Shown here piece after piece: positions 54,125 to 63,877 of a DNA stretch of 64,000 nt; within the stretch, counting starts at the first letter, position 1, and every line of letters starts with the position of its first letter. A model generated the notes under the pieces. That model searched no databases. It was not told the origin of the DNA and saw only the letters and a program-made list of their open reading frames with translations. The translations under genes and the position numbers were made by a program. Source of the DNA: Mixta mediterraneensis (GTDB lineage: Bacteria; Pseudomonadota; Gammaproteobacteria; Enterobacterales; Enterobacteriaceae); contig NZ_JACFXY010000004.1 in the NCBI RefSeq assembly GCF_014946725.1, positions 305,988 to 369,987 of the forward strand, read 5' to 3'.

Positions 54125-55039
54125 ATGGACGCTTTTTTTCTGCAGCAAATGATCAACGGCCTGACGTTGGGTGCGGTTTATGGCCTGATCGCCATCGGCT
54201 ACACCATGGTTTACGGAATTATTGGCATGATCAACTTCGCCCATGGCGAAGTCTATATGCTTTCAGCTTATCTCTGCGCCATTGGCCTGGCATTGCTTTC
54301 TTTCTTTGGCATTCACTCTTTTCCGCTGCTGATTTTTGGCACGCTGCTATTCACTATCGTCGTAACGGCAGTTTATGGCTGGACCATTGAACGCATCGCC
54401 TATCGTCCGCTGCGTAACTCCACACGTTTAGCGCCGCTGATTTCGGCGATTGGCATGTCGCTGATCCTGCAAAACTATGTACAAATCAGTCAGGGACCGA
54501 ACCAGCAAGGCGTGCCGACGCTGTTAACTGGCGTGCTGCGCATGGACTTTGCTGGCGGCGTGGTGCAGATCACCTGGACCAAAGTCTTTATTCTGATCGC
54601 AGCGGCGTGTGGCATGGCACTGCTGACCTGGATAATTCAGCGCACACGGCTGGGGCGCATTTGCCGGGCGGTGCAGCAGGATCGGCGTATGGCGGCCATC
54701 CTCGGCATCAATACCGATCGCGTGATTTCACTGGTATTTGTGATTGGCGCGGCAATGGCGGGACTGGCCGGTGTATTGGTAACGATGAACTACGGCACCT
54801 TTGATTTCTATGCGGGATTCATTATTGGCATCAAAGCCTTTACCGCCGCCGTGCTGGGCGGCATCGGTTCGCTGCCGGGCGCGATGTTAGGCGGCCTGCT
54901 GTTGGGCGTAGCGGAAGCGCAGTTTGCCGGGCTGGTGAACTCTGATTACAAAGACGTGTTCTCTTTTGCCTTGCTGGTGGTGATTTTGATTTTTCGCCCG
55001 CAGGGTTTGCTGGGACGTCCGCTGGTAGCGAAAGTATGA
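54125..55039 (+). CDS. livH: Branched-chain amino acid ABC permease LivH
   Basis: 304 residues and about 8 helices. QQMINGLTLGAVYGLIAIGY, MVYGIIGMINFAHGEVYMLS and IIGIKAFTAAVLGGIGSLPG (coupling loop) match LivH of enteric bacteria. It forms the heterodimeric pore with LivM, encoded 10 bases downstream. It is in the inner membrane. Confidence 0.93.
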   Translation: MDAFFLQQMINGLTLGAVYGLIAIGYTMVYGIIGMINFAHGEVYMLSAYLCAIGLALLSFFGIHSFPLLIFGTLLFTIVVTAVYGWTIERIAYRPLRNSTRLAPLISAIGMSLILQNYVQISQGPNQQGVPTLLTGVLRMDFAGGVVQITWTKVFILIAAACGMALLTWIIQRTRLGRICRAVQQDRRMAAILGINTDRVISLVFVIGAAMAGLAGVLVTMNYGTFDFYAGFIIGIKAFTAAVLGGIGSLPGAMLGGLLLGVAEAQFAGLVNSDYKDVFSFALLVVILIFRPQGLLGRPLVAKV

Positions 55040-55049
55040 GGACACAGGC

Positions 55050-56333
55050 ATGAGTGAAGCCATCCAGGGGATTAATCTGCGGCATACGCTGCGTGAAACG
55101 GTACTGTCCGGGTTGATTGCCTTTATTGTATTTGGGCCAATTGTTGGCGTGGTATTAGACGGGTATCAGTTCCAGCTCCAGCCAAAGCGCGTGACGTTAT
55201 TGGTGATGACGGTGATGATCGGACGTTTGCTGTTTAGCCTGTTTATGCAAACCGTGCCGGGCAAAAAACTGCTGCGTAAATTCGAGGGGGTGGACGATGG
55301 CGTCTATGTACGTGAACCCGGCTATCGTTCACGGTTGCGATGGATTATTCCGCTACTGCTAATCGCCGCCTGTATTTTTCCGGTATTCTCCAGCAAATAC
55401 CTGTTAACGGTGGCGATTCTTGGGCTGATTTATGTGCTGCTCGGCCTTGGATTGAATATCGTTGTGGGTCTTGCCGGATTGCTGGATCTGGGTTACGTGG
55501 CTTTTTATGCCATAGGCGCCTATGGCCTGGCTTTGGGGTATCAGTATCTTGGCCTGGGTTTCTGGAGCATGTTGCCGCTGGCGGCGCTAATGGCGGCCTG
55601 TGCCGGGGCGCTATTGGGTTTTCCGGTGCTCCGCATGCACGGCGATTATCTGGCGATTGTCACGCTGGGCTTTGGTGAAATTATCCGTCTGGTATTAAAC
55701 AACTGGCTCGATTTTACCGGTGGGCCAAACGGTGTTTCCGTGCCATCACCGACCTTTCTTGGCCTGGAGTTCGGTCGTCGGGCCCGTGAGGGCGGCGTGC
55801 CGTTTCATGAATTTTTTCATCTCAGCTACAACCCCAACCTGAAATTCATCTTTATCTACGCCGTGTTGATTCTGGTGGTATTGCTGGTGCTGTTTATTAA
55901 ACATCGCCTGACGCGTATGCCGGTTGGTCGCGCGTGGGAAGCGCTACGCGAAGATGAGATCGCCTGTCGCGCCATGGGGTTAAATCACGTCCTGGTTAAA
56001 CTGTCGGCGTTTATGCTTGGCGCTTCCACAGCCGGCATTGCCGGGGTATTTTTTGCCAGCTATCAGGGTTTTGTTAATCCTACGTCGTTCACCTTTTTTG
56101 AGTCTGCGCTGATTCTGGCGATTGTGGTTCTGGGCGGCATGGGTTCGACGCTCGGGGTGGTTTTAGCGGCGTTTGTGCTGACCGTCGCGCCAGAATTATT
56201 ACGCAGCTTCGCCGAGTACCGCGTGTTGCTGTTTGGCATGTTGATGGTGTTGATGATGATTTGGCGTCCACGCGGATTGGTGCGTACCAGCCGCGTTGGC
56301 GTGCCGCTACGCAAAGGAGTTCGCCATGAGTGA
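55050..56333 (+). CDS. livM: Branched-chain amino acid ABC permease LivM
   Basis: 427 residues, about the length of E. coli LivM, with the N-terminal extension (residues 1-110 with helices at about 12-30 and 45-60) typical of enteric LivM. The core shows NIVVGLAGLLDLGYVAFYAI, RMHGDYLAIVTLGFGEIIRL, GGPNGVSVPSPTFLG and ILAIVVLGGMGSTLGVV. It overlaps the livG start by 8 bases. Confidence 0.93.
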   Translation: MSEAIQGINLRHTLRETVLSGLIAFIVFGPIVGVVLDGYQFQLQPKRVTLLVMTVMIGRLLFSLFMQTVPGKKLLRKFEGVDDGVYVREPGYRSRLRWIIPLLLIAACIFPVFSSKYLLTVAILGLIYVLLGLGLNIVVGLAGLLDLGYVAFYAIGAYGLALGYQYLGLGFWSMLPLAALMAACAGALLGFPVLRMHGDYLAIVTLGFGEIIRLVLNNWLDFTGGPNGVSVPSPTFLGLEFGRRAREGGVPFHEFFHLSYNPNLKFIFIYAVLILVVLLVLFIKHRLTRMPVGRAWEALREDEIACRAMGLNHVLVKLSAFMLGASTAGIAGVFFASYQGFVNPTSFTFFESALILAIVVLGGMGSTLGVVLAAFVLTVAPELLRSFAEYRVLLFGMLMVLMMIWRPRGLVRTSRVGVPLRKGVRHE

Positions 56334-57204
56334 TGCAATTTTGCAGGTGGATAATTTGATGATGCGTTTCGGCGGCATCAAGGCATTAAATGATGTCAGC
56401 CTGAAGGTAGAGCGCGGCTCAGTGACCTCGCTGATCGGGCCAAACGGGGCGGGAAAAACCACGGTATTTAATTGCTTAACGGGTTTTTACCGCGCCAGCG
56501 GCGGGCGGATTCAACTTTATGCTAATCAACGATCAACCGATGTCATTCAGGTGCTGGGTGAGAAGATCGCGCCTGGCGACTGGATAAATCCAGCGCGCCT
56601 CAGTACACGCGTCTGGTACAAAATGTTTGGTGGCGCGCACCTGGTGAATCGGGCAGGGCTGGCACGCACTTTTCAAAATATCCGGCTATTCCGTGAAATG
56701 TCAGTGATTGAAAACCTGCTGGTGGCGCAGCATATGCTGGTGAATCGCAATTTACTGGCGGGTGTGTTCAATACGCGCGGTTATCGGGAGGCGGAAAACC
56801 GCGCGCTGGATCGGGCATTTTACTGGCTGGAAATGGTTAATCTGATTTCCGCAGCAAACCGGCTCGCTGGCACGCTTTCGTATGGCCAGCAACGGCGTCT
56901 GGAAATAGCGCGCGCGATGTGTACGCAACCTGAATTGATTTGCCTCGACGAGCCTGCAGCGGGGTTAAACCCGGTGGAAACCGATGCGCTCAGTGCCATT
57001 CTGCACCGACTGCGCGCCGAGCTCCGCATTAGTGTGCTGCTGATTGAGCATGACATGCCAATGGTCATGCGTATTTCCGATCACATTGTAGTGCTCGACC
57101 ACGGCGATGTCATTGCCCAGGGAACGCCGCAGCAAATCCGCCATGATGCGCGGGTGATAGCCGCCTATCTTGGCGCGGACGATGAGGAAAACGCGTATGG
57201 CTGA
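56326..57204 (+). CDS. livG: Branched-chain amino acid ABC ATPase LivG
   Basis: 292 residues. Walker A GPNGAGKTTVFN, ARTFQNIRLFREMSVIENLL (Q-loop area), signature LSYGQQRRLEIARAM, Walker B LICLDEPAAGLNP and H-loop LLIEHDM are present. The insert after the P-loop (ADVIQVLGEKIAPGDW-like) is usual for LivG. Start MSDAI at 56326 overlaps livM. Confidence 0.94.
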   Translation: MSDAILQVDNLMMRFGGIKALNDVSLKVERGSVTSLIGPNGAGKTTVFNCLTGFYRASGGRIQLYANQRSTDVIQVLGEKIAPGDWINPARLSTRVWYKMFGGAHLVNRAGLARTFQNIRLFREMSVIENLLVAQHMLVNRNLLAGVFNTRGYREAENRALDRAFYWLEMVNLISAANRLAGTLSYGQQRRLEIARAMCTQPELICLDEPAAGLNPVETDALSAILHRLRAELRISVLLIEHDMPMVMRISDHIVVLDHGDVIAQGTPQQIRHDARVIAAYLGADDEENAYG

Positions 57205-57934
57205 TCTGTTAGCGTTTGATGCGGTGGATGTTTTTTACGGCCCGCTGCAGGCCCTGAAAGGCGTTTCTCTGACGGTGGAAGAGGGCGAAATCGTGGCATT
57301 GATTGGTGCCAACGGTGCGGGGAAATCCACGTTGCTGATGTCAATTTTTGGGCAGCCGCGTATCGCCAGTGGTGAAATTCGCTTTCGCGGCGAACCGATC
57401 AGCCATAAATCCACCCATTTTATTGCCGCCAGCGGTATAGCGCAGGCACCGGAAGGACGGCGTATTTTTGCTGATATGACCGTGGAAGAAAATTTGCAAA
57501 TGGGCACCATCGCCATCGGCAATCGTCACCAGAAACACGATCTGGAACGTATGTATACGTTATTTCCACGCTTGCTGGAGCGGCGTAAACAGCGGGCAAT
57601 GACGTTATCGGGTGGCGAACAGCAGATGCTGGCGATCGCGCGTGCTTTAATGAGTCGTCCTGGTTTGCTGCTGCTGGATGAACCCAGCCTGGGATTAGCA
57701 CCGATAGTGGTTAAGCAAATTTTTACTATTCTGCGTGAATTAACCGCGCAAGGGATGACGCTGTTTCTGGTGGAGCAGAATGCGCGTCACGCTCTGCAAC
57801 TCGCCGATCGCGGTTACGTGATGGTGAATGGTGAAATTCGCTTAAGCGGGAGCGGAGCAGAATTGCTAAATAATGAAGAAGTGCGCAGTGCCTATCTGGG
57901 CGGCGGAACCGTTGGCGGTACAAAAAGTTTGTAA
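57197..57934 (+). CDS. livF: Branched-chain amino acid ABC ATPase LivF
   Basis: 245 residues. Walker [33 protein letters not shown], signature LSGGEQQMLAIARAL, Walker B LLLLDEPSLGLAP and H-loop-position VEQNA match LivF. It overlaps the end of livG by 8 bases and is the last gene of the operon. No terminator is obvious in 57935-58053. Confidence 0.94.
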   Translation: MADLLAFDAVDVFYGPLQALKGVSLTVEEGEIVALIGANGAGKSTLLMSIFGQPRIASGEIRFRGEPISHKSTHFIAASGIAQAPEGRRIFADMTVEENLQMGTIAIGNRHQKHDLERMYTLFPRLLERRKQRAMTLSGGEQQMLAIARALMSRPGLLLLDEPSLGLAPIVVKQIFTILRELTAQGMTLFLVEQNARHALQLADRGYVMVNGEIRLSGSGAELLNNEEVRSAYLGGGTVGGTKSL

Positions 57935-58053
57935 TAATGATTAAACAGAGCGAGGAAACACTTTGCATAAATCCTTGCTCACTATCATCATTAAAACTCC
58001 TGTCCAGTCTCTTCTGAATTGGTAATCCCTTGCAAAATCCCGGCGTAGCAGTG

Positions 58054-59463
58054 ATGCAGGCGATCAAGCGCACGGCGTGGTATCCCAAACGTCGCACTTA
58101 TCGCACGCTGTATTGGCGTGAAATTTCGCCATTAGCGGTGCCCATCTTTATTGAAAACCTTTGCGTGCTGTTGATGGGCGTCTTGAGCACCTTCCTGGTT
58201 AGCTGGCTGGGAAAAGAAGCGATGGCTGGCGTGGGTCTGGCCGACAGTTTCAACATGGTGATCATCTCTTTCTTTGCCGCTATCGATCTTGGTACAACGG
58301 TGGTTGTAGCCTTCAGCCTGGCGAAGCGCAACGGCAAACGTGCGCGTGCTGCCACGCGCCAGTCATTAACCATGATGACGATATTGTCGTTTATGCTGGT
58401 GATTGCCATTGAATTCTGGGGGCATCTGTTTATTGATGCCATTGCCGGTGCGGCGGAGCCAAAGGTAAAGGAACTGGCGTTGAGTTACCTGCAAATTTCG
58501 GCGTGGAGTTATCCTGCTGCGGCGATCACCCTGATTGGCAGCGGCGCGTTGCGCGGCGCAGGTAATACCAAAATACCGCTGTTGATTAATGGCGGCATGA
58601 ATATCCTGAATATTATTATCAGTAGCGTGCTGATTTACGGCTGTTTTTCATGGGGCGGATTAGGCTTTATCGGGGCGGGATTAGGCTTAACCCTCACCCG
58701 TTATATTGGCGCGATTGCCGTGATTTATGTGCTAATGATTGGTTTTAACGCTTCGCTGAAGATCTCCCTGAAAAGTTATTTTCGTCGCTGGAACAGCAAT
58801 ATTTTATTTGAAGTGCTGAGTATCGGCGTGCCTGCCAGTATCGAATCGGTGCTGTTTAACGGGGGCAAACTGCTGACGCAGGTCTTTGTGGCAGGTATGG
58901 GAACCAGTGAAATTGCCGGTAACTTTATCGCGTTTTCCATCGCCTCGCTGATTAACCTGCCAGGCAATGCGCTGGGATCAGCATCAACGATCATTACCGG
59001 TACGCGGCTCGGGAAAAATCAGGTGTTTCAGGCGCAGCGCCAGGTCCGGCATGTTTTCTGGCTGGCGACGATATGCCTGACCGGCATGGCTTTGCTGACG
59101 GTGCCACTGGCTGGCATTCTGGCGCGTTTTTATACCCGCGACCCGTAAGTGATCACCGTAACGCAGCATTTGATTTGGCTGAACGCGTTATTTATGCCGA
59201 TTTGGGCAGCCTCCTGGGTGTTGCCTGCCGGGCTAAAGGGCGCACGCGACGCGCGTTATACCATGTATGTTTCGATGTTCAGCATGTGGTGTGCCCGCGT
59301 GGTTGCCGGTTATCTGCTGGGGATCGTGCTTGGCATGGGGGTGGTTGGCGTCTGGCTGGGCATGTTCCTTGACTGGGCGGTGCGCGGCATTTTTTTCTGG
59401 TGGCGGCTAAACAGCGGTAAATGGCTGAACAATTACCGGAAGATGGTGGCGAAAAGCGGGTAA
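58054..59463 (+). pseudogene. yeeO: yeeO-type MATE efflux gene with an in-frame ochre codon
   Basis: Reads WYPKRRTYRTLYWREISPLA, VPIFIENLCVLLMGVLSTFL, SWLGKEAMAGVGLADSFNMV, LIGSGALRGAGNTKIPLLIN and on, a close match to E. coli YeeO (MATE family, exports flavins and dipeptides). At 59146-59148 a TAA follows FYTRDP; E. coli YeeO has DPQV at this point, so a CAA-to-TAA change is the simple explanation. The same frame then continues VITVTQHLIWLNALFMPIWA to the natural end at 59463. The truncated product of 364 residues would lack the last three or four helices. yeeO lies between asnW and asnU in E. coli. Confidence 0.9.
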
Positions 59464-59682
59464 GCGCTGATGGACCCTTCTGGCGCGTTCATGCTTACTT
59501 CGCTGATGCGAAAATCAGCCATGCGCTATGAAAATAATGAGCAGGATACGCGCCATAGCCGCAGCGATAAAAACACAGGCATCGCTTAGCTAATTTTTGA
59601 TAAAGCAGTGCAGAAATTGATGGTTCTGTTCGACATGTAAAACCGGTTAACTCAGATCATTAACCCGTAAGGAGAAAGTGAG

Positions 59683-59835
59683 ATGAAGCGACTTAAAGCA
59701 TGGTTTGAAGCGTGGCTGACGGCTGGTATGTTAACAACAGCAGAGTCCGAACAGGATAATGAATGGCTGCTCTCCCTGAGCCAGCTGTATGGCGTAGAGC
59801 ATTATCCGGCGCTTCATCGCTATCATGAAAAATAG
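59683..59835 (+). CDS. Small hypothetical protein, 50 residues
   Basis: An ATG at 59683 with a strong AAGGAGA site eight bases upstream opens a 50-codon frame: KRLKAWFEAWLTAGMLTTAE, then NEWLLSLSQLYGVEHYPALH and RYHEK, stop TAG at 59833. The composition is protein-like (amphipathic helix, aromatic residues). No family is recognised. The gap before it (59464-59682) holds no ORF. It could be a real small protein or a gene remnant. Confidence 0.5.
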   Translation: MKRLKAWFEAWLTAGMLTTAESEQDNEWLLSLSQLYGVEHYPALHRYHEK

Positions 59836-60763
59836 TGGCTGCATGCGGGGCATTTGCGTAACCTTGACAGGTAACTGAATTGGGAGGCATTGTCTTTCCG
59901 CCAGGTCCTGCGATGTGCGTCAGACCGAAGAAATTATTGTACATAGCGTGGCGCACGCACTGGGGCTGATGGATCTGCCTCCCGCTGGGGCGACAATGTG
60001 AATTTAATGACCAAAAGTCATCGATCGTCATGACGGAACCGTCTGTCAATGGTTCGGCCCGTTTCTTTGGGTAGCAATTCCAGATTATGTGTAGACGCGC
60101 GCATTTTAGCTTTTGGGCAGGGTTTTCACGCAGCCGTTGCCATAAGCGAAAATTTATGTGTAAGCGACAATCCAGCTTTAGGGGCGCCCTATGCGGCCTT
60201 CGGCGCGTTCTACTTCCTCATTTCGGCGATCTGGCTGACTGTCAAAAATGTCCGCCAGCGATCCGCACTCGTCGACTGAATGGCTCTACCCGTCGGACAG
60301 TAGCATTGTCCGAGCCAGGGCGGTCAGGTGGCATCTGGCGCACCCCTACTGGTGTTTCGAGACCTTTCGCTGCTGCACCGCCTGAACCAGGCTGTTTTCG
60401 AGCCGTCCTTTGGCTACTTGTTAAACGCGAACTACGAGGCTGTAGGATCAGCCAGACGCGGTCTTATCAGCTCTCTGCCGATGACGTGCCTGACTAACGG
60501 GGCTTATGTCGATTTGCGCGCTTCTCACGGTACTGGAACCGCTGGCCGGGTTGGGCCTGAGTAGCATCACAGGATTAGCGCAAGTTGAAGCGGAAGAGTT
60601 TGTCTCCAGCCCCATCGGGTATGTCCGTATTCCAACGCCGTGCGTGACAATATCGTAAGTGGAACGATCGTTTTACTTTTGCAACCCAGGAATCACGAGA
60701 GCGTAGCATCCTCAGCTATTGAAAAATCACGCTAAAGGCGTGTGCGTGATGGGGAGTTTTATC
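59836..60763. other. Gene-poor debris region
   Basis: No gene can be supported over about 930 bases. A short stretch at about 60170-60280 reads APYAAFGAFYFLISAIWLTV, like the last membrane helix of a lost protein, and 60570-60657 reads AQVEAEEFVSSPIGYVRIP then a stop. Neither has a start, a ribosome site or a recognised family. Confidence 0.4.
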
Positions 60764-60835
60764 TCGGTAATCCTCCCGAAAATCCGGTGTGTTGATAGGT
60801 AGAATTTTCTCGTAATCTGAACCGGGGAGATACCT

Positions 60836-61102
60836 ATGAAAAAATCACGTTTTACTGACAGCCAGATCATGCCCATCCTGAAACAAGCCGAGGCCGGAAC
60901 GCCAGTGGCTGAACTGTGCCGCGAACACGGCATGAGCAGTGCCAGCTTCTACAAATGGCGCTCGCGCTATGGCGGGACGGATGCCTCCATGATGGCCCGC
61001 CTGAAAGAGCCGGAAGACGAAAACCGCCGCCTCAAAAAAATGTATGCCGAAGAACGCTTTAAAGCGGAAAACATTCAGGAGGCCATGGCAAAAAAGTGGT
61101 GA
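60836..61102 (+). CDS. IS3-family transposase OrfA
   Basis: 88 residues: [40 protein letters not shown] and [20 protein letters not shown], then AMAKKW. This HTH_Tnp_1 protein is intact. It ends in a different frame from OrfB, as in the frameshifted IS3 organisation; the AAAAAAG-like run at 61088-61095 is a candidate slip site. Confidence 0.9.
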   Translation: MKKSRFTDSQIMPILKQAEAGTPVAELCREHGMSSASFYKWRSRYGGTDASMMARLKEPEDENRRLKKMYAEERFKAENIQEAMAKKW

Positions 61103-61923
61103 AGCCATCGCACCGAAAGCAGATGGCACAGGACGCGGTCAGAAGCCGAAGCGTCAGTATACGTTTTGCCTGCCCGTTGTTTGTTGTCAGCGAAAGTTGC
61201 TGTCGCTATCAGCCTCAGATGAATGAAGAAAATACCGTCATTGCCGACTGGCTGCTTCGCATCACTGACAGCCAGCGCAACTGGGGATTTGGCCTGTGCT
61301 TTTTGTACCTGCGTAACGTAAAAGGCTTCCGGTTCAACCACAAAAGGGAGTACCGAATTTACTGCGAGTTGTCGCTGAATATGCGAATAAGGCCGAAAAA
61401 ACGACTGAAGCGGGATAAGCCCGAACCGCTGGCGGTGCCTGAAAGCAGCAATGAATGCTGGTCAATGGGCTTCATGCATGATCAGCTGTCGGATGGTCGT
61501 TCTGTCCGTTTACTGAATGTTATCGATGATTTTAATCGTGAGGCACTGGCCATTGAGGTGGATTTTTCCCTGCCGGCAAGTCGGGTAGTCAGGACGCTGG
61601 CTCAACTCATTGAATGGAAGGGAAAACCAGCAGCCATTCGGTGTGATAACGGGCCATAATACACAGGTAAGCTACTGATGTCATGGGCGGAACGGCAGAA
61701 TATAGTGCTTCACTTTATTCAGCCCGGAAAACCTCAGCAGAACGCTTATATTGAGCGATATAACCGGACGGTGCGTTATGACTGGCTGGGGCAGTATCTG
61801 TTTTCCTCACTGGATGAATTGCAGGACTATGCCACGCGGTGGCAATGGTTTTATAATCACGAGCGTCCGAATATGGCGTTAAATGGCTACACGCCGATGC
61901 AGCATATTCAGCGCATAGCCTGA
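61096..61923 (+). pseudogene. IS3-family transposase OrfB with internal stop
   Basis: The rve-type OrfB reads [38 protein letters not shown] and AAIRCDNGP, where a TAA (61657-61659) stands at the place of the conserved Glu of DNGPE. The same frame resumes with MSWAERQNIVLHFIQPGKPQ and ends NHERPNMALNGYTPMQ. The usual Asp in SMDFMHD is Gly here (SMGFMHD), so a catalytic residue is also lost. Confidence 0.87.
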
Positions 61924-61963
61924 TTCTACTGATTGCCTCCGTTAAAAATGGGGGGATTACCCA

Positions 61964-62181
61964 AAAACTGGCGATTTTCTTCACTCATTATGTATCTCCG
62001 TAACGGATTATGAATCCTGACGTGCGGCCTTCAGAATATCGGAGAGACCACGGGCTAGCAGCTGGCGCGGCGCGCTGGGATACCGCTCACCACGGGAATA
62101 TATACGCGGGAAGCTATCGCAACCGTAAGAGAGTAAAGGCGTCTGGATATATAGGGTCAAATCCAGATGGTGATTAGTCAA
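61964..62181 (-). pseudogene. Two minus-strand gene scraps interrupted by the IS
   Basis: From about 62181 the minus strand reads TLYIQTPLLSYGCDSFPRIY, SRGERYPSAPRQLLARGLSD and ends AARQDS with TAA at 62008-62010. Ten bases later a GGAG site precedes an ATG at 61988 (SEENRQFL), which is cut by the IS end. The arrangement looks like the end of one operon gene and the start of the next. I recognise neither family. Confidence 0.4.
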
Positions 62182-62274
62182 TCAAAGATGCTGAGCATTC
62201 AGGATGGATTCTTATATCTTGCTATTATTGCAGTGGTTGCAGCATTGTTCTCTCTGTGGCAGAAAAAAATATGA
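62167..62274 (+). pseudogene. C-terminal membrane helix remnant, possibly of an MFS drug transporter
   Basis: Reads VISQSKMLSIQDGFLYLAII followed by AVVAALFSLWQKKI and a stop. SIQDGF plus one helix and a basic tail resembles the end of DHA2-type MFS exporters. No upstream part remains. Confidence 0.3.
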
Positions 62275-63157
62275 CCTTCAATTTGGGCAAATATGACAAT
62301 TCATTTTGATAGTGAGCTGGCCACAGCAGGCAGTAGCAGAGAATAAGAACAGTCACATTTTCGTGAGTTGGCTAAATTGCGTAAATCTCTGTCCTGTATG
62401 GATAAGGAAAGAAATGGGATCTGAGTTTAGCTTTCGGGTACCAGACCAATAAGTTTATAAACATGGTGTTGAGCTATGTTTGAGCCATCGCAGAACGGGT
62501 TCACTGAGCGCTAACGGACGTTTTCTCGATAGATGCCTTCTGAATATTGGTTCAGGTCTATCATCCGCGCCTGAGTACATTTCAGTTAAATATATTAATC
62601 AAAAAGATAGCGTTAACTGGATACTGCCTATGCGCCCGAGCGTAAGGAAAAAGTTGTTGCTCATCCTGTCCACCGGAGCATAAAAATAAGTCTCTGCAGG
62701 TTAATGCGCGCGGTCTTAGGAATTGAGTTTTGCGATGCTTCAGGATACTGGAACGCCATCACGCACTCGATTTCAGGTGTGATGGCGCTTGACACAATGA
62801 CTGGGTTTAAAATAACAAAATCAATAAGTTGCCAAAGATAATTTCAGATGTCCGGCGCAGGGCAACGTTCAAATTTCCACTAAGTGCCAAAACGGTCCTT
62901 CGCAATGTTTGCGCCATGCAGCCTATCGAACGACTGCTTCGGGTCAATTGTAGTCGTCAACACATAGAGTGAGTGTCAGCTTGCGACTGCACATAGGCGA
63001 GCATCGATCGGCACGCTTATAGTAAATGTCGGCCCACGTTCTACAACACTGACACTCCCCGCCGTGACTTTCTGTAACACTTTGAATAAAGGTAGTCCAG
63101 GTCACAGGACCGTGTGCCCACCGAGTAAACTATTTACTTACCTGCTGGCATGCCTGA
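62275..63157. other. Region without recognisable genes
   Basis: About 880 bases with low and variable GC and only short ORFs. A minus-strand stretch at about 62840-62950 reads DRLHGANIAKDRFG and, after an in-frame TAG, WKFERCPAPD, which might be an old gene end. Nothing here can be called with confidence. Confidence 0.4.
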
Positions 63158-63727
63158 TTACATCGACATCTGTTGGGCGGTCTTTAGGTGCTGCTCAACA
63201 ACTGGCGTGTGCGCGTCGGCCAGGGTCTTCACATCCGGATCCTTGATTTTTCTGGAGTCACTCTGCAGCGTCGACAGCACCATCTTGTGGTCCTTGGTGC
63301 CAGCGTTTTCCATATACATCTTGTCAAATGCGGCGCCGCTCTGCTTTTCCAGCTTGGCGGCCATGGCCTTGTGTTTGGCGTCCGGCTCAGTCGGCAGTGC
63401 CACGCCCTTTTGCTGGGCGACCGCCTGTACTTTGGTCAAGGCATCGCCGTGGTCTTTGACCATCTGCTGAGCAAATGTTTTGACGTCGCTGCTTTGGGCC
63501 TTGCTCAGCGCGATCCTGGCGGCGGCGACTTCATTGATATCGGCCTGCGCCATGTCTTTCAACGCTTTTTCGTCGCCGGAGCTAAGTCTGGCGCTCGATC
63601 CGGTCTGGCCTATGGGGCTATTCTGCGCGGCGCTCGTCGGCGTCTGGGCTTGCACGCCAACAGTGCTGAACATAACTGCTACTGCCGATACGGCTAGCAG
63701 TCCTTTTAAGGTTTTACTCTTTTGCAT
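63158..63727 (-). CDS. DUF4142-domain protein, exported
   Basis: 189 residues. A signal peptide covers about residues 1-28 (LKGLLAVSAVAVMFSTVGVQA, cleaved near QAQ). The rest is a single DUF4142 four-helix domain: MAQADINEVAAARIALSKA, VKTFAQQMVKDHGDALTKV, AAKLEKQSGAAFDKMYMENA, and a final helix with TPVVEQHLKTAQQM. A GGAGAAC site precedes the ATG. The family is periplasmic, ferritin-like in appearance and of unknown function. Its Ala-, Gln- and Lys-rich style and local codon use resemble Burkholderiales homologues, so horizontal acquisition is plausible but unproven. Confidence 0.88.
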   Translation of the reverse strand: MQKSKTLKGLLAVSAVAVMFSTVGVQAQTPTSAAQNSPIGQTGSSARLSSGDEKALKDMAQADINEVAAARIALSKAQSSDVKTFAQQMVKDHGDALTKVQAVAQQKGVALPTEPDAKHKAMAAKLEKQSGAAFDKMYMENAGTKDHKMVLSTLQSDSRKIKDPDVKTLADAHTPVVEQHLKTAQQMSM

Positions 63728-63877
63728 TTTGTTCTCCTGATGGTCATGGGTAAGGTTGGCGTTAGGTGATTAACCGTGCGCAGCCTCGTATGTAAATTAC
63801 AACTGCCATGATCAGTATAGGATCAACGATTTGAGACAGCAGTTTAAGTTATGGTCTTCAATGGAGGACGGCAGCAA

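Larger units (their letters stand above)
60764..61963 (+). mobile_element. Degenerate IS3-family element (second type)
   Basis: About 1.2 kb bounded by inverted repeats whose inner part is GGTAATCC followed by CCC on the left (from 60766) and GGGGGATTACC on the right (to about 61963). It is a different IS3 subgroup from the element at 10959. orfB carries a stop codon, so this copy is probably dead. The right end interrupts a minus-strand ORF. Confidence 0.82.

Noticed and set aside
60049..60564. Three overlapping plus-strand ORFs after yeeO
   Set aside because: They are mutually exclusive frames without ribosome sites or known domains; at most they hold scraps of a lost membrane protein.
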